From: Clostridium sp. D33t1_170424_F3
GTDB taxonomy: Bacteria; Bacillota; Clostridia; Oscillospirales; Acutalibacteraceae
Reading direction: 5' to 3'
Assembly: GCF_015667585.1 (NCBI RefSeq)
Contig: NZ_JADPEG010000005.1
Location: 1-62,945 of the forward strand
Length of the DNA stretch: 62,945 bases
Shown in pieces: positions 16,348 through 26,041 of the stretch; within the stretch, counting starts at the first letter, position 1; each line of letters starts with the position of its first letter. Made by a program: the position numbers and the translations under genes. The notes under the pieces are model-generated. The model did not search any database, was not told where the DNA came from, and saw only the letters and a list, made by a program, of their open reading frames with translations.

Positions 16348-19125
16348 TTAGCAAATCCACTTTTGCAGAACCTCCAACAGATGATTGATTTCGATCGGTT
16401 TTGCAATATGGCCGTTCATTCCAGCGTTGCGGGCTTTTGCCACATCCGCGGCAAAAGCGTCGGCGGTTAAAGCAAAAATGGGGATGGTCTGTGCGTCGCT
16501 GCGGTTTAAAGAGCGGATCGCTTCGGTGGCCTGATAGCCATTAAGAACCGGCATCTGGATGTCCATCAGAATTGCATCGTATGTACCAGGAGAGGAGACC
16601 TCAAACGCATCCAGCGCCTTTTGGCCGTTTTCTGCGGAGTCCACGATCATATTCTGCATTTCGAGAAGTTCAACCAGGATTTCGCGGTTTATATCGTTGT
16701 CTTCCACCAACAGCACCCGTTTTCCGGATAGCATCGGGCGGCTTTTCTGCTCTTCAGAGTCTGTGGCGTCTGAACTGCCGGTTGAGAGAAACAACTGCAG
16801 AACCTGCAGCATTTTTGATTTAAAGAGTGGCTTTGTGATAAAAGCGTCAGCGCCCGCCTGCAGGAAATTTTCTTCAATATCGGAGTAATCATATGCGGAA
16901 ATAATGATGATGGGGACATCCTTACCCAGCTTTTTCCGAATCGCTTTAACAGTATCCAGCCCATCCATTTCAGGCATTTTCCAGTCGATGATGACGGCAA
17001 AGAAATCATTGTTCCGGTTGTGCGCCTCAGTTACACGGTTTAAGGCCTCCATCCCGGACAGGACCCAAGATCCCTGCATCCCCAACTCATTCAAAAGTGC
17101 CGCGGCGTTTTCACATGTGACGGGATCGTCATCCACGACCAATACGGGCAATCCCTGCAGCTCGTTGCAACAGGCTTCTTTTTCCAGGCGTAATGTCATG
17201 GGAACCGATACGGTAAATGTACTTCCCGTGCCCAGTTCACTCTGGACATTGATCGTCCCGTTCATCATGCGTACAATATTTTCCGTAATGGTCATACCAA
17301 GTCCGGTGCCTTGGAGCTTGCTGATGCGGGGGTCCTCCGCCCGCCAGAACGGTTCAAAAACCAGCGGCAGATATTCACGGGAAATCCCAATACCGTTGTC
17401 CGTACAAATGAACTCATATTGGCTTTTTTCGGCCCCCTGCATGTACAACTCGTTGATTCGCAGCGTGATAACGCCGCCCTCGGGGGTGTACTTAATTGCG
17501 TTGGACAGCAGGTTCATTAAAATCTGCTGCAGGCGGTCCCCGTCCGCAATGACCGTTTCGTGCCGCACCTGGCCAATGCTGATTTCAAATCGATGCTGTT
17601 TTTCCTCGATCAGGGGGCGGCACATATCTGTTACGCTTTGCAGCAAATTAGACAAATTGACTTCTTCCAGCGTCAAGTCGATTTTGCCGCTTTCTATTTT
17701 GGACATATCCAGAACCTCATTGATCAGGCTGAGCAGATGCCGGCTTGAGGTATCAATCTTATTTAAACAGTTGCGCACCTTTTCCGGCGCCTGAAGGTTT
17801 GTCTGTGCGATGGCGGACATGCCCAGGATGGCGTTCATCGGTGTACGGATATCGTGGGACATGGAAGAAAGGAAATTGGTTTTTGCCAGGCTTGCCACCC
17901 GAGCCGCCTGATAGGCGTCTTCTATAGCCTTGCGCTGTCTGGCCTGCTCCTCGCGTTCCTGCGTTACATCGATGCCGACACTGTAGAAAGAAGCGATGCC
18001 GTCCCAGATGTCCTCGCTGCTCACATAGCTATATGTGAGCGTCAGAATTTTAATGTTTCCGTTGCGGGTCACAACGCGCCCTTCTATAATGGTATGTTCG
18101 CCAGTTTCCCTTGAACGCTGCATGGCGCTGACTGCACGGTCAATGTCGTCCGGATGCATATAGGTGCATTGAGAATGCAGTTCCGATTCGAACTGCTCCT
18201 TTGTATAGCCGATCAATTGCAGGAATCCACCGCCGTACCATAGAATGGTACGCAGGTCCCGGGCGTCAACCCGGGCGAACCCGCCGGGGATCGTACGGAG
18301 AATCGCCTCCCGTTCCCGGTCTTTCTTTGTCAGTTTATATTCCAGGCTGTAATTGTCGTGAGAGAGTTCCAGACGGGCCCTGTGTCCCTTCCAGTTCACA
18401 ATACGGTTTTTGATCAGAAAGGTGCGATCCAACAGAGGGTTAAAGAATTCCCACTCATAAAAGGTGTCTTCCGTCAGCAGTTTATTGGTGCAGAAGGGGC
18501 AGGGAGAAGATCGGCCCTGGATGACCTCATAGCATTTCCGGCCGAGCGCCTCCTTTAGAGGGAGGCCCAAGACCTCGCAGGAAGATCGATTGAGGTACAA
18601 CAATTCGTAGGTTTGCATATCGGCAATATAGACGTTTCCCATGTATTCGTCCAGCATCCAGGGGAAGTACGATGCTCTTTTCTTCAAAAGCTGCTGTTCT
18701 TCCGCTTCTGGGGCCGCCGCTTTGCCGCTGTCCTTACAGACGGCATAGCACTGTGTGGAACCGTCTGCGTCGTTTTTCACAAAGGCGATTGAGAGACAGC
18801 TCCAGATAAAGAGGCCGTTTTTCTGCGGCAGCCGGACTGTCATCTCCATGCCGTCTTTCGCGGTGCGGTCCAGTTCGCTTTTCAGTAGGGCAAAGTCGTT
18901 TGGGTATTTTGCATAGTACCGGCGCAGCGTTTGAAAGTGATACTGGTAATCCTCTGACAAATAGCCTGTTTTATGAAGAAACTGCTCGTTTGCCCACAGG
19001 ATGGATAAATTTTCATCCAACAGAAAGGCAATCGCCGCAAAATTCATTATATTCAAGATGTTACAGAATTCTCCGGATACATTTGGCTGTTTCTCAGGCA
19101 GCTCCGCCCTGTTTGGATGATCCAT
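16348..19125 (-). CDS. Hybrid sensor histidine kinase with PAS domains and two receiver domains
   Basis: A 925-residue cytoplasmic sensor with no clear signal peptide or membrane segment. Order: N-terminal PAS-like regions (about 25-135, 160-270 and 285-390), HisKA H-box SHDIRTPMNAILG near 425, HATPase with LLSNAIKYTPEGG near 543, receiver 1 (about 665-785, Asp in VIIDWKMPEMDG), and receiver 2 (about 803-920, Asp in ILMDIQMPVLNG). The second PAS region has a Cys cluster, KCY-x8-PCPFC, also seen in another kinase of this window. AAGGAGAA precedes the ATG. It is divergent from the GntR-like regulator across a 290-bp promoter region with direct repeats, so the two may be functionally linked. Confidence 0.92.
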   Translation of the reverse strand: MDHPNRAELPEKQPNVSGEFCNILNIMNFAAIAFLLDENLSILWANEQFLHKTGYLSEDYQYHFQTLRRYYAKYPNDFALLKSELDRTAKDGMEMTVRLPQKNGLFIWSCLSIAFVKNDADGSTQCYAVCKDSGKAAAPEAEEQQLLKKRASYFPWMLDEYMGNVYIADMQTYELLYLNRSSCEVLGLPLKEALGRKCYEVIQGRSSPCPFCTNKLLTEDTFYEWEFFNPLLDRTFLIKNRIVNWKGHRARLELSHDNYSLEYKLTKKDREREAILRTIPGGFARVDARDLRTILWYGGGFLQLIGYTKEQFESELHSQCTYMHPDDIDRAVSAMQRSRETGEHTIIEGRVVTRNGNIKILTLTYSYVSSEDIWDGIASFYSVGIDVTQEREEQARQRKAIEDAYQAARVASLAKTNFLSSMSHDIRTPMNAILGMSAIAQTNLQAPEKVRNCLNKIDTSSRHLLSLINEVLDMSKIESGKIDLTLEEVNLSNLLQSVTDMCRPLIEEKQHRFEISIGQVRHETVIADGDRLQQILMNLLSNAIKYTPEGGVITLRINELYMQGAEKSQYEFICTDNGIGISREYLPLVFEPFWRAEDPRISKLQGTGLGMTITENIVRMMNGTINVQSELGTGSTFTVSVPMTLRLEKEACCNELQGLPVLVVDDDPVTCENAAALLNELGMQGSWVLSGMEALNRVTEAHNRNNDFFAVIIDWKMPEMDGLDTVKAIRKKLGKDVPIIIISAYDYSDIEENFLQAGADAFITKPLFKSKMLQVLQLFLSTGSSDATDSEEQKSRPMLSGKRVLLVEDNDINREILVELLEMQNMIVDSAENGQKALDAFEVSSPGTYDAILMDIQMPVLNGYQATEAIRSLNRSDAQTIPIFALTADAFAADVAKARNAGMNGHIAKPIEINHLLEVLQKWIC

Positions 19126-19171
19126 GAACCATTCTCCTTATTTGAAATAGCTTTATCACAATTTATGTATG

Positions 19172-19201
19172 ACAATGATACCAGTTGTAAAACAATGATA
19201 C
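19172..19201. promoter_or_regulatory. Direct repeat in the kinase/GntR divergent promoter region
   Basis: ACAATGATAC occurs at 19172-19181 and again at 19192-19201, exactly 20 bp apart, about two helical turns. The spacing suggests a dimeric regulator bound on one face. A similar ACAATGATAA occurs at 32448-32457, upstream of the periplasmic-sensing hybrid kinase. A minus-strand -35/-10 for the kinase overlaps these repeats. Confidence 0.4.
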
Positions 19202-19417
19202 GCCGGAACCGCAGATTTACAGGTTTCCAAAAGAGAAAAAGATATCGTACACGACCGGCTGCGGGAACATTATAAGATCACATTACAATTAATCATAAGT
19301 ATAGCAAGAGTTGAAAAAAATAGCAATGACTGTCTGAGCCAAACGGAAAATATAGAAATACGGCGGGGAGAATGCTATACTATGTATCAAAATGGTTGGA
19401 TACACGGAGGGGTAGAT

Positions 19418-20878
19418 TTGGAAAATTACACAGGTGAATATATGGAATCGCGCCAGATTGTCTACCGGGTTTTGCTCACGCAGATTCAATTTGGGGTGTA
19501 TCGTTACCGTGACACGCTTCCTACCCTGATGGATGCAAGTAAATGGTTTCTCGTTGCAATTGATACCGTACGCCCGGCCTACGGCCGTCTGAAGGAGGAA
19601 GGGTATATTTCCCTCTCCACCAATGTCGGTGCAAGGGTACAGGTGCGATACAGAGAAGAAGAAGTCGAAAGATTTATCCAAACTTATTTTGCGAGCCGGA
19701 AAAGCGCGCTGCTCGACCTGAGCAAATGCATACAACCTCTTTTTGGAAACGCCCAGTGGGTGGGCCTCAAAAACGCATCTCCAGAGACGCTGTGCTGTAT
19801 CGAGAATATCGCCCGATGCGGGCTTCTGCCGCCGTATACCGCACTGCGGCATTTATCGTACAAGTATGCGTCCCTGGGGAATGACCTCCTCATGCGCATC
19901 GCCTGGCAGATGTTTATGTTTTATCAGGCACCGTTTTTCAGCCTGACGGAAAACCTGCAGTACTTTGACGCGCTGACGGATTACGTGCCGGGCGTCGTGC
20001 GCTTCTGCCGCGAGAAAAACTGGGAAGCGCTTCAAATCCATATAGACGCGTTTCAGAGCCAGATTACCAGTGCGTTGGAGCAATTTTATAGAACCGGAGT
20101 GACAATGCCTTCCCCGGAGCAGGAAATCGGCTTTTGCTGGAATACGTATAAAAAACCTTCTCAGCTTTGTTATTCTCTGGCGTGGGAGCTTTTGGTGGAA
20201 ATTTGCCGCGGTATGTATCCGGTTGGCAGCCGTCTGCCCACACAAAAGGAATTGATGGAAATGAAGAATGTCTCCAGCATTACGCTGCGCCGTGCGCTCG
20301 ACGTTCTGCGGTGTATCGGTGTGGTCAGACTGGAAAGGGGAGCGCGGCCGCAGATTCTTTCTCCTACGGAATGCGCGGAAAACTGCAATTTCACCAAGCC
20401 CTCCGTACGCGGCCGTTTAATGGATTTTGTCCAGAGCTTGCAACTGCTTGCGCTCTCCTGCAAGGCGGTCAGCATGCTGACTCTTCAGACGATGGGAGCG
20501 GAAGCGGTTGACCAATGGAACCGGGAATGGCATATGTTGAAAGACAGGGGGGCGTATGTCTCGCTGGTTTATGTTACCCTCGATTTGGTTGCACGGTTTT
20601 CTCCTTATCAGGCGATCCAAAGCGTCTATTCGGAGTTGTTAAAGCAGCTTTGGTGGGGATATCCCCTGCGCGGGTTGCACGGAAATACCGAAACGGTCAA
20701 TGCGCTGTATGCTCCCTATTATGAATTCATGACGGAATGCCTGCAGCATTCCGACGCAGCCCGCTTTTCCGCTAAACTGGAGGAACTTCTGCTTTACGAA
20801 GTCCGGTTTGCGGCGGAGCATCTGGTGCAGATGGGCGTCGAGGAGGCCGGGAGGATATTGATTCCGGAGAAGAGCTGA
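19418..20878 (+). CDS. Transcriptional regulator with two GntR-type winged-helix domains
   Basis: A 486-residue protein with two GntR-like winged-helix segments. The first (about residues 8-80) is degenerate: SRQIVYRVLLTQIQFGVY, then LKEEGYISL and GARVQV. The second (about 255-325) is clearer: LVEICRGMYPVGSRLPTQKEL, SSITLRRALDVLRCIGVV, LERGARPQIL. The rest is helical, without a recognised effector or aminotransferase domain. The TTG start at 19418 has GGAGGGG 5 bases upstream. An ATG at 19382 sits immediately behind a TATACT -10 box and is unlikely to be transcribed. It is divergent from the PAS hybrid kinase. Confidence 0.75.
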   Translation: MENYTGEYMESRQIVYRVLLTQIQFGVYRYRDTLPTLMDASKWFLVAIDTVRPAYGRLKEEGYISLSTNVGARVQVRYREEEVERFIQTYFASRKSALLDLSKCIQPLFGNAQWVGLKNASPETLCCIENIARCGLLPPYTALRHLSYKYASLGNDLLMRIAWQMFMFYQAPFFSLTENLQYFDALTDYVPGVVRFCREKNWEALQIHIDAFQSQITSALEQFYRTGVTMPSPEQEIGFCWNTYKKPSQLCYSLAWELLVEICRGMYPVGSRLPTQKELMEMKNVSSITLRRALDVLRCIGVVRLERGARPQILSPTECAENCNFTKPSVRGRLMDFVQSLQLLALSCKAVSMLTLQTMGAEAVDQWNREWHMLKDRGAYVSLVYVTLDLVARFSPYQAIQSVYSELLKQLWWGYPLRGLHGNTETVNALYAPYYEFMTECLQHSDAARFSAKLEELLLYEVRFAAEHLVQMGVEEAGRILIPEKS

Positions 20879-20974
20879 AAGAATAGGGATGAAATCCGTG
20901 TGATAGGCGTCCTGTTTCAAGAAAAAGGCCATGCGGCAATCAAATAAGCATGAGGAAGTCTCCAAAACAAAAGC

Positions 20975-21024
20975 AAAACGCCCGAAAAATCCGTTTGCAG
21001 CTGGATTTAACGGGCGTTTTTTTG
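20975..21024 (+). terminator. Intrinsic terminator after the GntR-like regulator
   Basis: AACGCCCG pairs with CGGGCGTT, with an inner AAATCC/GGATTT stem, followed by seven T residues. It lies between convergent genes and could serve both strands. Confidence 0.85.
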
Positions 21025-21058
21025 TCCCAGAGGGAAATTCTCTGTGCAGCCTCTTCTA

Positions 21059-24000
21059 TCATTTTTGCAGCGCCTTGTCCAAGGCGACCTGCAGGACGTT
21101 CATATCGATTGGTTTTGCAACATGAGCGTCCATGCCGGCGTCCAGAGCCGCCTGGATATCCTCGGAGAAAGCGTTGGCGGTCATGGCGATAATCGGAATG
21201 GCCGCAGCGTCTTTTCGATCCAGGTTCCGAATGGCGCGGGCCGCTTCATAACCATTCATTCTGGGCATCTGGATGTCCATCAGGATCGCGTCATAGCGAT
21301 TCGGGGGCATTTGTTCCACTGCGTGTACCGCCTGCAGGCCATCCGTCCGGACGACCGCCTGGGCGCCTTCCAGGCTGAGCAATTCACACAGGATTTCTGC
21401 GTTGATGGCATTGTCCTCCACGACCAGGAAGGTGCGGCCAGCCAGCGGATTGCGTTTAACTGTGTTTGAGGGGCTCATGCCGGACGTTTTTGTCCGGACA
21501 GTCGGCGCATCTTCACATTCCAGCTCTACCCGGAAGGTGGAGCCCCGGCCGACCTGGCTCTCCACAGAGATGGTCCCTTCCATTAATTCCACCAGACCCT
21601 TGGTGATACTCAACCCCAGCCCCGTCCCCTCGACCTGGGCCGCGGCGCGTCCGCGGGCGAAGGGGGAGAAAACGTGATCCAGAAACTCCGGCGTCATTCC
21701 GATTCCCGTGTCACAAATGGTAAACCGGTAACGGATCCATCCATTTTTGACGGGCGGGACCTCCTCCGCCAGAAAGTCTACCCGACCGCCCTCCGGCGTG
21801 AATTTAACGGCATTGCTCAAAAGATTGATCAGGATCTGGTTGATACGCAGTGCGTCCCCGAGAAAGCTCCTGTGGGATACCCGCGCGATCCGCGCGGTAA
21901 AACGCAGCCCGGCCTCCCGGGCCTGCGGTTCGATAATTGCGGTAAGCTGCTCGATCAGGTCCGGCAGGTCAGCCGGCATATGATTCAGGGGGACTTTGGA
22001 CTGTTCAATTTTGCTCATATCCAGGATGTCGTTAACCAGGCTCAGCAAATGCCTGCTTGAAACGGAAATCTTTTGCAGGCAGTCCTCCACCCGCCTGGGA
22101 TTGTCCAGATGGGCGCGGGCCAGCGTTGTCATCCCTATAATGGCGTTCATCGGCGTGCGGATGTCGTGGCTCATGGTGGACAGAAAATCGCTTTTGGCCC
22201 GGTTGGCCTCCTTTGCCAGTGCGAGCGCGTTTTCCAGGTCCTGTTTGGACTGCCGTTCCGCGGCAAGCATTTCCGTCACATCCGCGCGTACCATACAAAC
22301 CATGCTGTGGTTATCATCGCCCCACAGGATATTGATCTGTTTGTATCGCAGCCCTTTTTTCGATCGGTAAGGGAAAACAAAATCATAACCGCCGGGCTGT
22401 TCCGAAAGCCGCTGCAAAATGGTCGCGGTGCGGAACTGTTCGATGATTTCTTTCCGATTTTCTCCTGTGCCGAATTTTTCGGTAAAGCTTTCCAGGTTAT
22501 CCTCATAGCGCTCTATCACGTAAGGGGCGAGGTTTTCCAGCACCGTTTGGCGGGTATACATGGTAAACCGTCCGCTGCTGATGTGAAGAAGCTCCATATG
22601 TTCAAACGTGTAGGCCATCATATTCAGGAGGCTCTGTTCCTCGCGCACAGACGCCGTAATGTCGGAGCAGACCAGACAAACCCGCCCGAGCCGCAGGTCC
22701 ACGGCGGATACGGTCATATTTTTGGTCAGTATATCTCCCTTTTCGGTGATCAGGGAATAGGAAATGGTATAGGGGTTTTCCTTCTGCAGACGCCGCCGGA
22801 TTTCATCCGGACCCAAGGCGGCTGCATACCGTTCCCGGTCCTTTGGCGCGACCGCCTGCCGCGCCATATCGGCAACCCGTTCGGAATGGCATCCGTGGGA
22901 GGGCGGCGTACATTGGGCGTTCCGGCTGCAGGTCAAAACGGTGAAGGAATCCTCTGTCAGGTTCAGATCGATGACATAATCGTAGCTGGTGACGGAGAGC
23001 TGGTGCAGGATCCGGTCGGATATGGTTTGCTCGGTGATGTCCGTCACTGTCAGAACGCCGGTGATATCTCCGGTGTCCGGCGTTTCCACCAGATTGACCT
23101 TAAACTGAACGTAGCGTCCGTGGGGTTCCCTGGGCAGCTTGATAAAGCATTTGAGAATCTGTTCTGTTTCGTGGCGGAAAAATGCTTCCAGAGCGGGCTT
23201 GTTGAGATACAGATTTAAGAAGGCCTGCCGTTCGGCTTCGTCTGCCACGAGGCTTGCAATGCCGGTGAAGAACGCCTCGCGGTTTGTACCAAAGGTTTGC
23301 AGGAGATCCGAGCCGGTGTAGTCCAGAATTTCCAAAATGCGGTTTTGCGTGATATTGCAGTGCCCGAGGATAAGCTCGTTGGGGCCGGCCATGCGGTAGT
23401 GCTGAAGCAGGAGGTTTTCGTATTGACGGCGGATTTGCTCTTTTTCCTCCACTGACGCGCTGATGTCGGTATAAACGGAATAAAGCATGAGGCTTCCGTC
23501 GCTCAGCCTCCTGATGGACAAATTGCTCTTGATCCAGAGATATCCCCCGCCGCCCAGCTGCAGGCGGCCGGTAAGCTCGCAGCGATCGCCGCCGGAGGCA
23601 ATACAGTGCTCCAGCTGCTGCTGGATGTTCGCCACGTCGTCCGGGTGAATGCCCGCGAGGGCGTCGTGCTTGTACAGCCGGGTCGCTTCCTCCAGGCTCA
23701 TGCGAACCATTGCGGCAAAACCGTCGGAGATAAACTCGGTGGTCATTGCGCCGTCCGGCTCCATGTGAATGACGGAGACCCCGCCGGGCAATGCATCCAC
23801 TACGGTGCGGAAGTACATCTCCAGCCGCTCCTTTTCCCTGTGGGTCAGGACCTCCTGGGTGACGTCCCGCACAAATTTTACATAGGCGGGAATCCCGTTC
23901 CAATCCATTTCCCGGAAACGGGTGCTGAAAAACCGGTTGGAATCCTCGATCTCCATCAGATGCTCCACGCCGTCCGCCGCGCGGCTTTTCAGTGTGCAAA

Positions 24001-25669
24001 ACGCGCAGGGCGCGTCCTTACCCTGCAGGGCCGCGTAGCACTTTTGCCCGATGCAGTTGCTGCCGTTTGAAAAAGCGTGCTCGGATTCGTTGACATACAA
24101 CAACTCATAGCTCTTTTGGTCAATGACGTAAATTTCATCGCCGGTGTCGTTGGCGATGCTCTGGAACAGGCGGGCTTCCGGCGGCATGCCGGTAAAAACG
24201 GCGTAAAAGCGGCAGGCGTTGGAAAGAGGGCCAATACGCCGGCCGTTCATGTGAATCCAGATCAGGGTTCCGTTTTTATGACGCGTGCGGTAAGAGAGGT
24301 CCAGCGCCTCGCCGCTTCGGACGGCGGCCTCTGTCGCGGTGAAAACCCGTTTCCGGTCCGGTTGATAGACGGTATTGAGCACGTCCCCGCGGAGGATGGC
24401 TTCGTATTCCTCCCGGGTATGGCCCGAGAGGGCGGCAACGCCATCGGAGAAAAAGCCGGGGACAAAGTGATTGTTTTCGATCCGGTAGCTGGCAATGCCG
24501 CCCGGAATGGAATTGACAAGGTGGTTCAGTTCCTGCTGGGTTTCCTTGAGCGCGGAAATGTTATGAAAAACGCAGTGAAGCAGAGGACAGCCGTCCTCCT
24601 CGCCAATCTGCTTTGCCTGCGCGCGAACCCAGACAATGTGCCCGTCGCGGTGCTGTTTCCGGAATTCAAAATCTGCCACGGTCTGGTTCCGGATCGCCTT
24701 CCAAACGGTTTCAACCACCATCCCAGTATCGTCCGGATAAGTCAGGATTGCGGCGTCGCCCTTGATCAGCTCCCGGTATTCCTGTATGGTATATCCGGAG
24801 AGCTCCGGCACGCCGTCGGAGAAATATACCGTTTCAAAGATATCAGAGATCTTGTAAATGGCGACGCCGCCGGGAATCGCGTTGATAATGTCGTATGTCT
24901 GTTTATTTGCGTCGGTCAATTCCTGCTCCAGCCGCTTCTGTTCGCTGACATCGCTGTAAACGCCGTAAAGCCGTTTTTTGCCGTCCTTATGGATGTGAAG
25001 AGACGCGCATAGCTGAATCCACCGGTATTCCCCGCGGGTATCGTTCCAAAGCCGGTAGGTTTCCCGTAAAAATCCGCCGTGCCGGATCAATGCATCTGTT
25101 TTTTTGCGCAAAGACTCCAGGTCTTCCGGGTGGACGCCCAAATAGGAGGTTTCCTGTTCCACGCTGCGAATATGCGCTTCGGAGTAGCCCATGATCTCAT
25201 AAAAGGCCTGATTGTGCAGAAGCGGGGAAATACGGCTTTCCTCAACCTGGTAAATGCACAGGCCGCAGGGGAGGCCGCCGAGGGTTTCCCGCAACGGCTC
25301 TTCGAGCGCTGCTTTCGATTGATCCTCCGCTTTTTGACGGACCGCTTCCTCCAGATAGGTGATGAAAGCATCCTTACCGTCCCATTGGATGCGCTTTCCG
25401 GTGCGCCGGTACACGCGGTTGCTGCCGGGATGTCGGTATTCCTGAACGGGTTCTGCGGATGCGTCCGTCCCCGCGGGGACGGCGTAAAAACAGGGAAAGG
25501 AGGGTTGCGCGGTAGGTTCTGTCCCGTTGATCGCGGGAAACCAGTCCTTTGCCAAACGGTTGGCGTAGAGCAGATTTCCGTCCACAGCTGCGTGAACAAA
25601 AACGGCGGACGGCGCGCCGTCCAGTATCGCCGTCATCTGCTCCATGGAAAACAGACCGCCCGCTGTCAT
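21059..25669 (-). CDS. Large multi-PAS hybrid sensor histidine kinase with one receiver
   Basis: A 1536-residue cytoplasmic kinase, last gene of a four-gene signalling operon. About six PAS/PAC repeats fill the first 750 residues. Several begin with variants of IPGGVAIYKI and contain FSDG-x-x-x-LSGYT. The fifth carries the Cys cluster KCY-x8-PCAFC. Further sensor-like segments follow to about 1130. The H-box SHDIRTPMNAIIG is near 1170, the HATPase N-box LLSNAVKFTPEGG near 1288, and a receiver spans about 1415-1535 with Asp in ILMDIQMPRMNG. The ATG overlaps the Hpt stop codon as ATGA. No transmembrane segment is seen, so it probably senses cytoplasmic redox or metabolite signals through PAS. 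Confidence 0.93.
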   Translation of the reverse strand: MTAGGLFSMEQMTAILDGAPSAVFVHAAVDGNLLYANRLAKDWFPAINGTEPTAQPSFPCFYAVPAGTDASAEPVQEYRHPGSNRVYRRTGKRIQWDGKDAFITYLEEAVRQKAEDQSKAALEEPLRETLGGLPCGLCIYQVEESRISPLLHNQAFYEIMGYSEAHIRSVEQETSYLGVHPEDLESLRKKTDALIRHGGFLRETYRLWNDTRGEYRWIQLCASLHIHKDGKKRLYGVYSDVSEQKRLEQELTDANKQTYDIINAIPGGVAIYKISDIFETVYFSDGVPELSGYTIQEYRELIKGDAAILTYPDDTGMVVETVWKAIRNQTVADFEFRKQHRDGHIVWVRAQAKQIGEEDGCPLLHCVFHNISALKETQQELNHLVNSIPGGIASYRIENNHFVPGFFSDGVAALSGHTREEYEAILRGDVLNTVYQPDRKRVFTATEAAVRSGEALDLSYRTRHKNGTLIWIHMNGRRIGPLSNACRFYAVFTGMPPEARLFQSIANDTGDEIYVIDQKSYELLYVNESEHAFSNGSNCIGQKCYAALQGKDAPCAFCTLKSRAADGVEHLMEIEDSNRFFSTRFREMDWNGIPAYVKFVRDVTQEVLTHREKERLEMYFRTVVDALPGGVSVIHMEPDGAMTTEFISDGFAAMVRMSLEEATRLYKHDALAGIHPDDVANIQQQLEHCIASGGDRCELTGRLQLGGGGYLWIKSNLSIRRLSDGSLMLYSVYTDISASVEEKEQIRRQYENLLLQHYRMAGPNELILGHCNITQNRILEILDYTGSDLLQTFGTNREAFFTGIASLVADEAERQAFLNLYLNKPALEAFFRHETEQILKCFIKLPREPHGRYVQFKVNLVETPDTGDITGVLTVTDITEQTISDRILHQLSVTSYDYVIDLNLTEDSFTVLTCSRNAQCTPPSHGCHSERVADMARQAVAPKDRERYAAALGPDEIRRRLQKENPYTISYSLITEKGDILTKNMTVSAVDLRLGRVCLVCSDITASVREEQSLLNMMAYTFEHMELLHISSGRFTMYTRQTVLENLAPYVIERYEDNLESFTEKFGTGENRKEIIEQFRTATILQRLSEQPGGYDFVFPYRSKKGLRYKQINILWGDDNHSMVCMVRADVTEMLAAERQSKQDLENALALAKEANRAKSDFLSTMSHDIRTPMNAIIGMTTLARAHLDNPRRVEDCLQKISVSSRHLLSLVNDILDMSKIEQSKVPLNHMPADLPDLIEQLTAIIEPQAREAGLRFTARIARVSHRSFLGDALRINQILINLLSNAVKFTPEGGRVDFLAEEVPPVKNGWIRYRFTICDTGIGMTPEFLDHVFSPFARGRAAAQVEGTGLGLSITKGLVELMEGTISVESQVGRGSTFRVELECEDAPTVRTKTSGMSPSNTVKRNPLAGRTFLVVEDNAINAEILCELLSLEGAQAVVRTDGLQAVHAVEQMPPNRYDAILMDIQMPRMNGYEAARAIRNLDRKDAAAIPIIAMTANAFSEDIQAALDAGMDAHVAKPIDMNVLQVALDKALQK

Positions 25670-26037
25670 ACCGGATCCCCCCTTTTCAGGTTTTGCCGGA
25701 AGGCGTCCGCTTTCTGGTATTCTTCCTGAATCACCCGGTACAGGGCCGGATAGTCGCTCCGTACCGTTCCGGCGCGCAGCGGCTCCACAATGGCGCAGAC
25801 CGCCGCGTAAAGGGGAGCCAGGCCCATGTTTCCGGAAATCCCCTTCAGGGTGTGCGCCGCCTCAAAGGCGGCGTTCAGATCTCCGCCATCCAGTGCAGCG
25901 CCCAGCTTTTGCAGGCTTTCATCCTGGAAAAACATGTCCAGAAACCGCAGGTACATCGGTTGACTGCCCATAAAGCGCCTCATGGTGGCCTCGTAATCGG
26001 CGCCATAGACGGCAAAGGCGTCTTTTAATTCCTGCAT
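25666..26037 (-). CDS. Hpt phosphotransfer protein
   Basis: This 123-residue protein is essentially one Hpt domain. The phosphorylatable His lies near residue 60 in AAHTLKGISGNMGL, the canonical HxxKG-x-(S/A) motif. Hpt proteins relay phosphate between receiver domains of hybrid kinases and final response regulators. The ATG at 26037 has GGAGG just upstream. An upstream in-frame extension is rejected because it overlaps the previous gene by about 75 bp. It starts 4 bp after the stop of the 1195-residue kinase and overlaps the next kinase by 4 bp, so its ratio to both kinases is likely fixed by coupled translation. Confidence 0.93.
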   Translation of the reverse strand: MQELKDAFAVYGADYEATMRRFMGSQPMYLRFLDMFFQDESLQKLGAALDGGDLNAAFEAAHTLKGISGNMGLAPLYAAVCAIVEPLRAGTVRSDYPALYRVIQEEYQKADAFRQNLKRGDPV

Positions 26038-26041
26038 CTCC

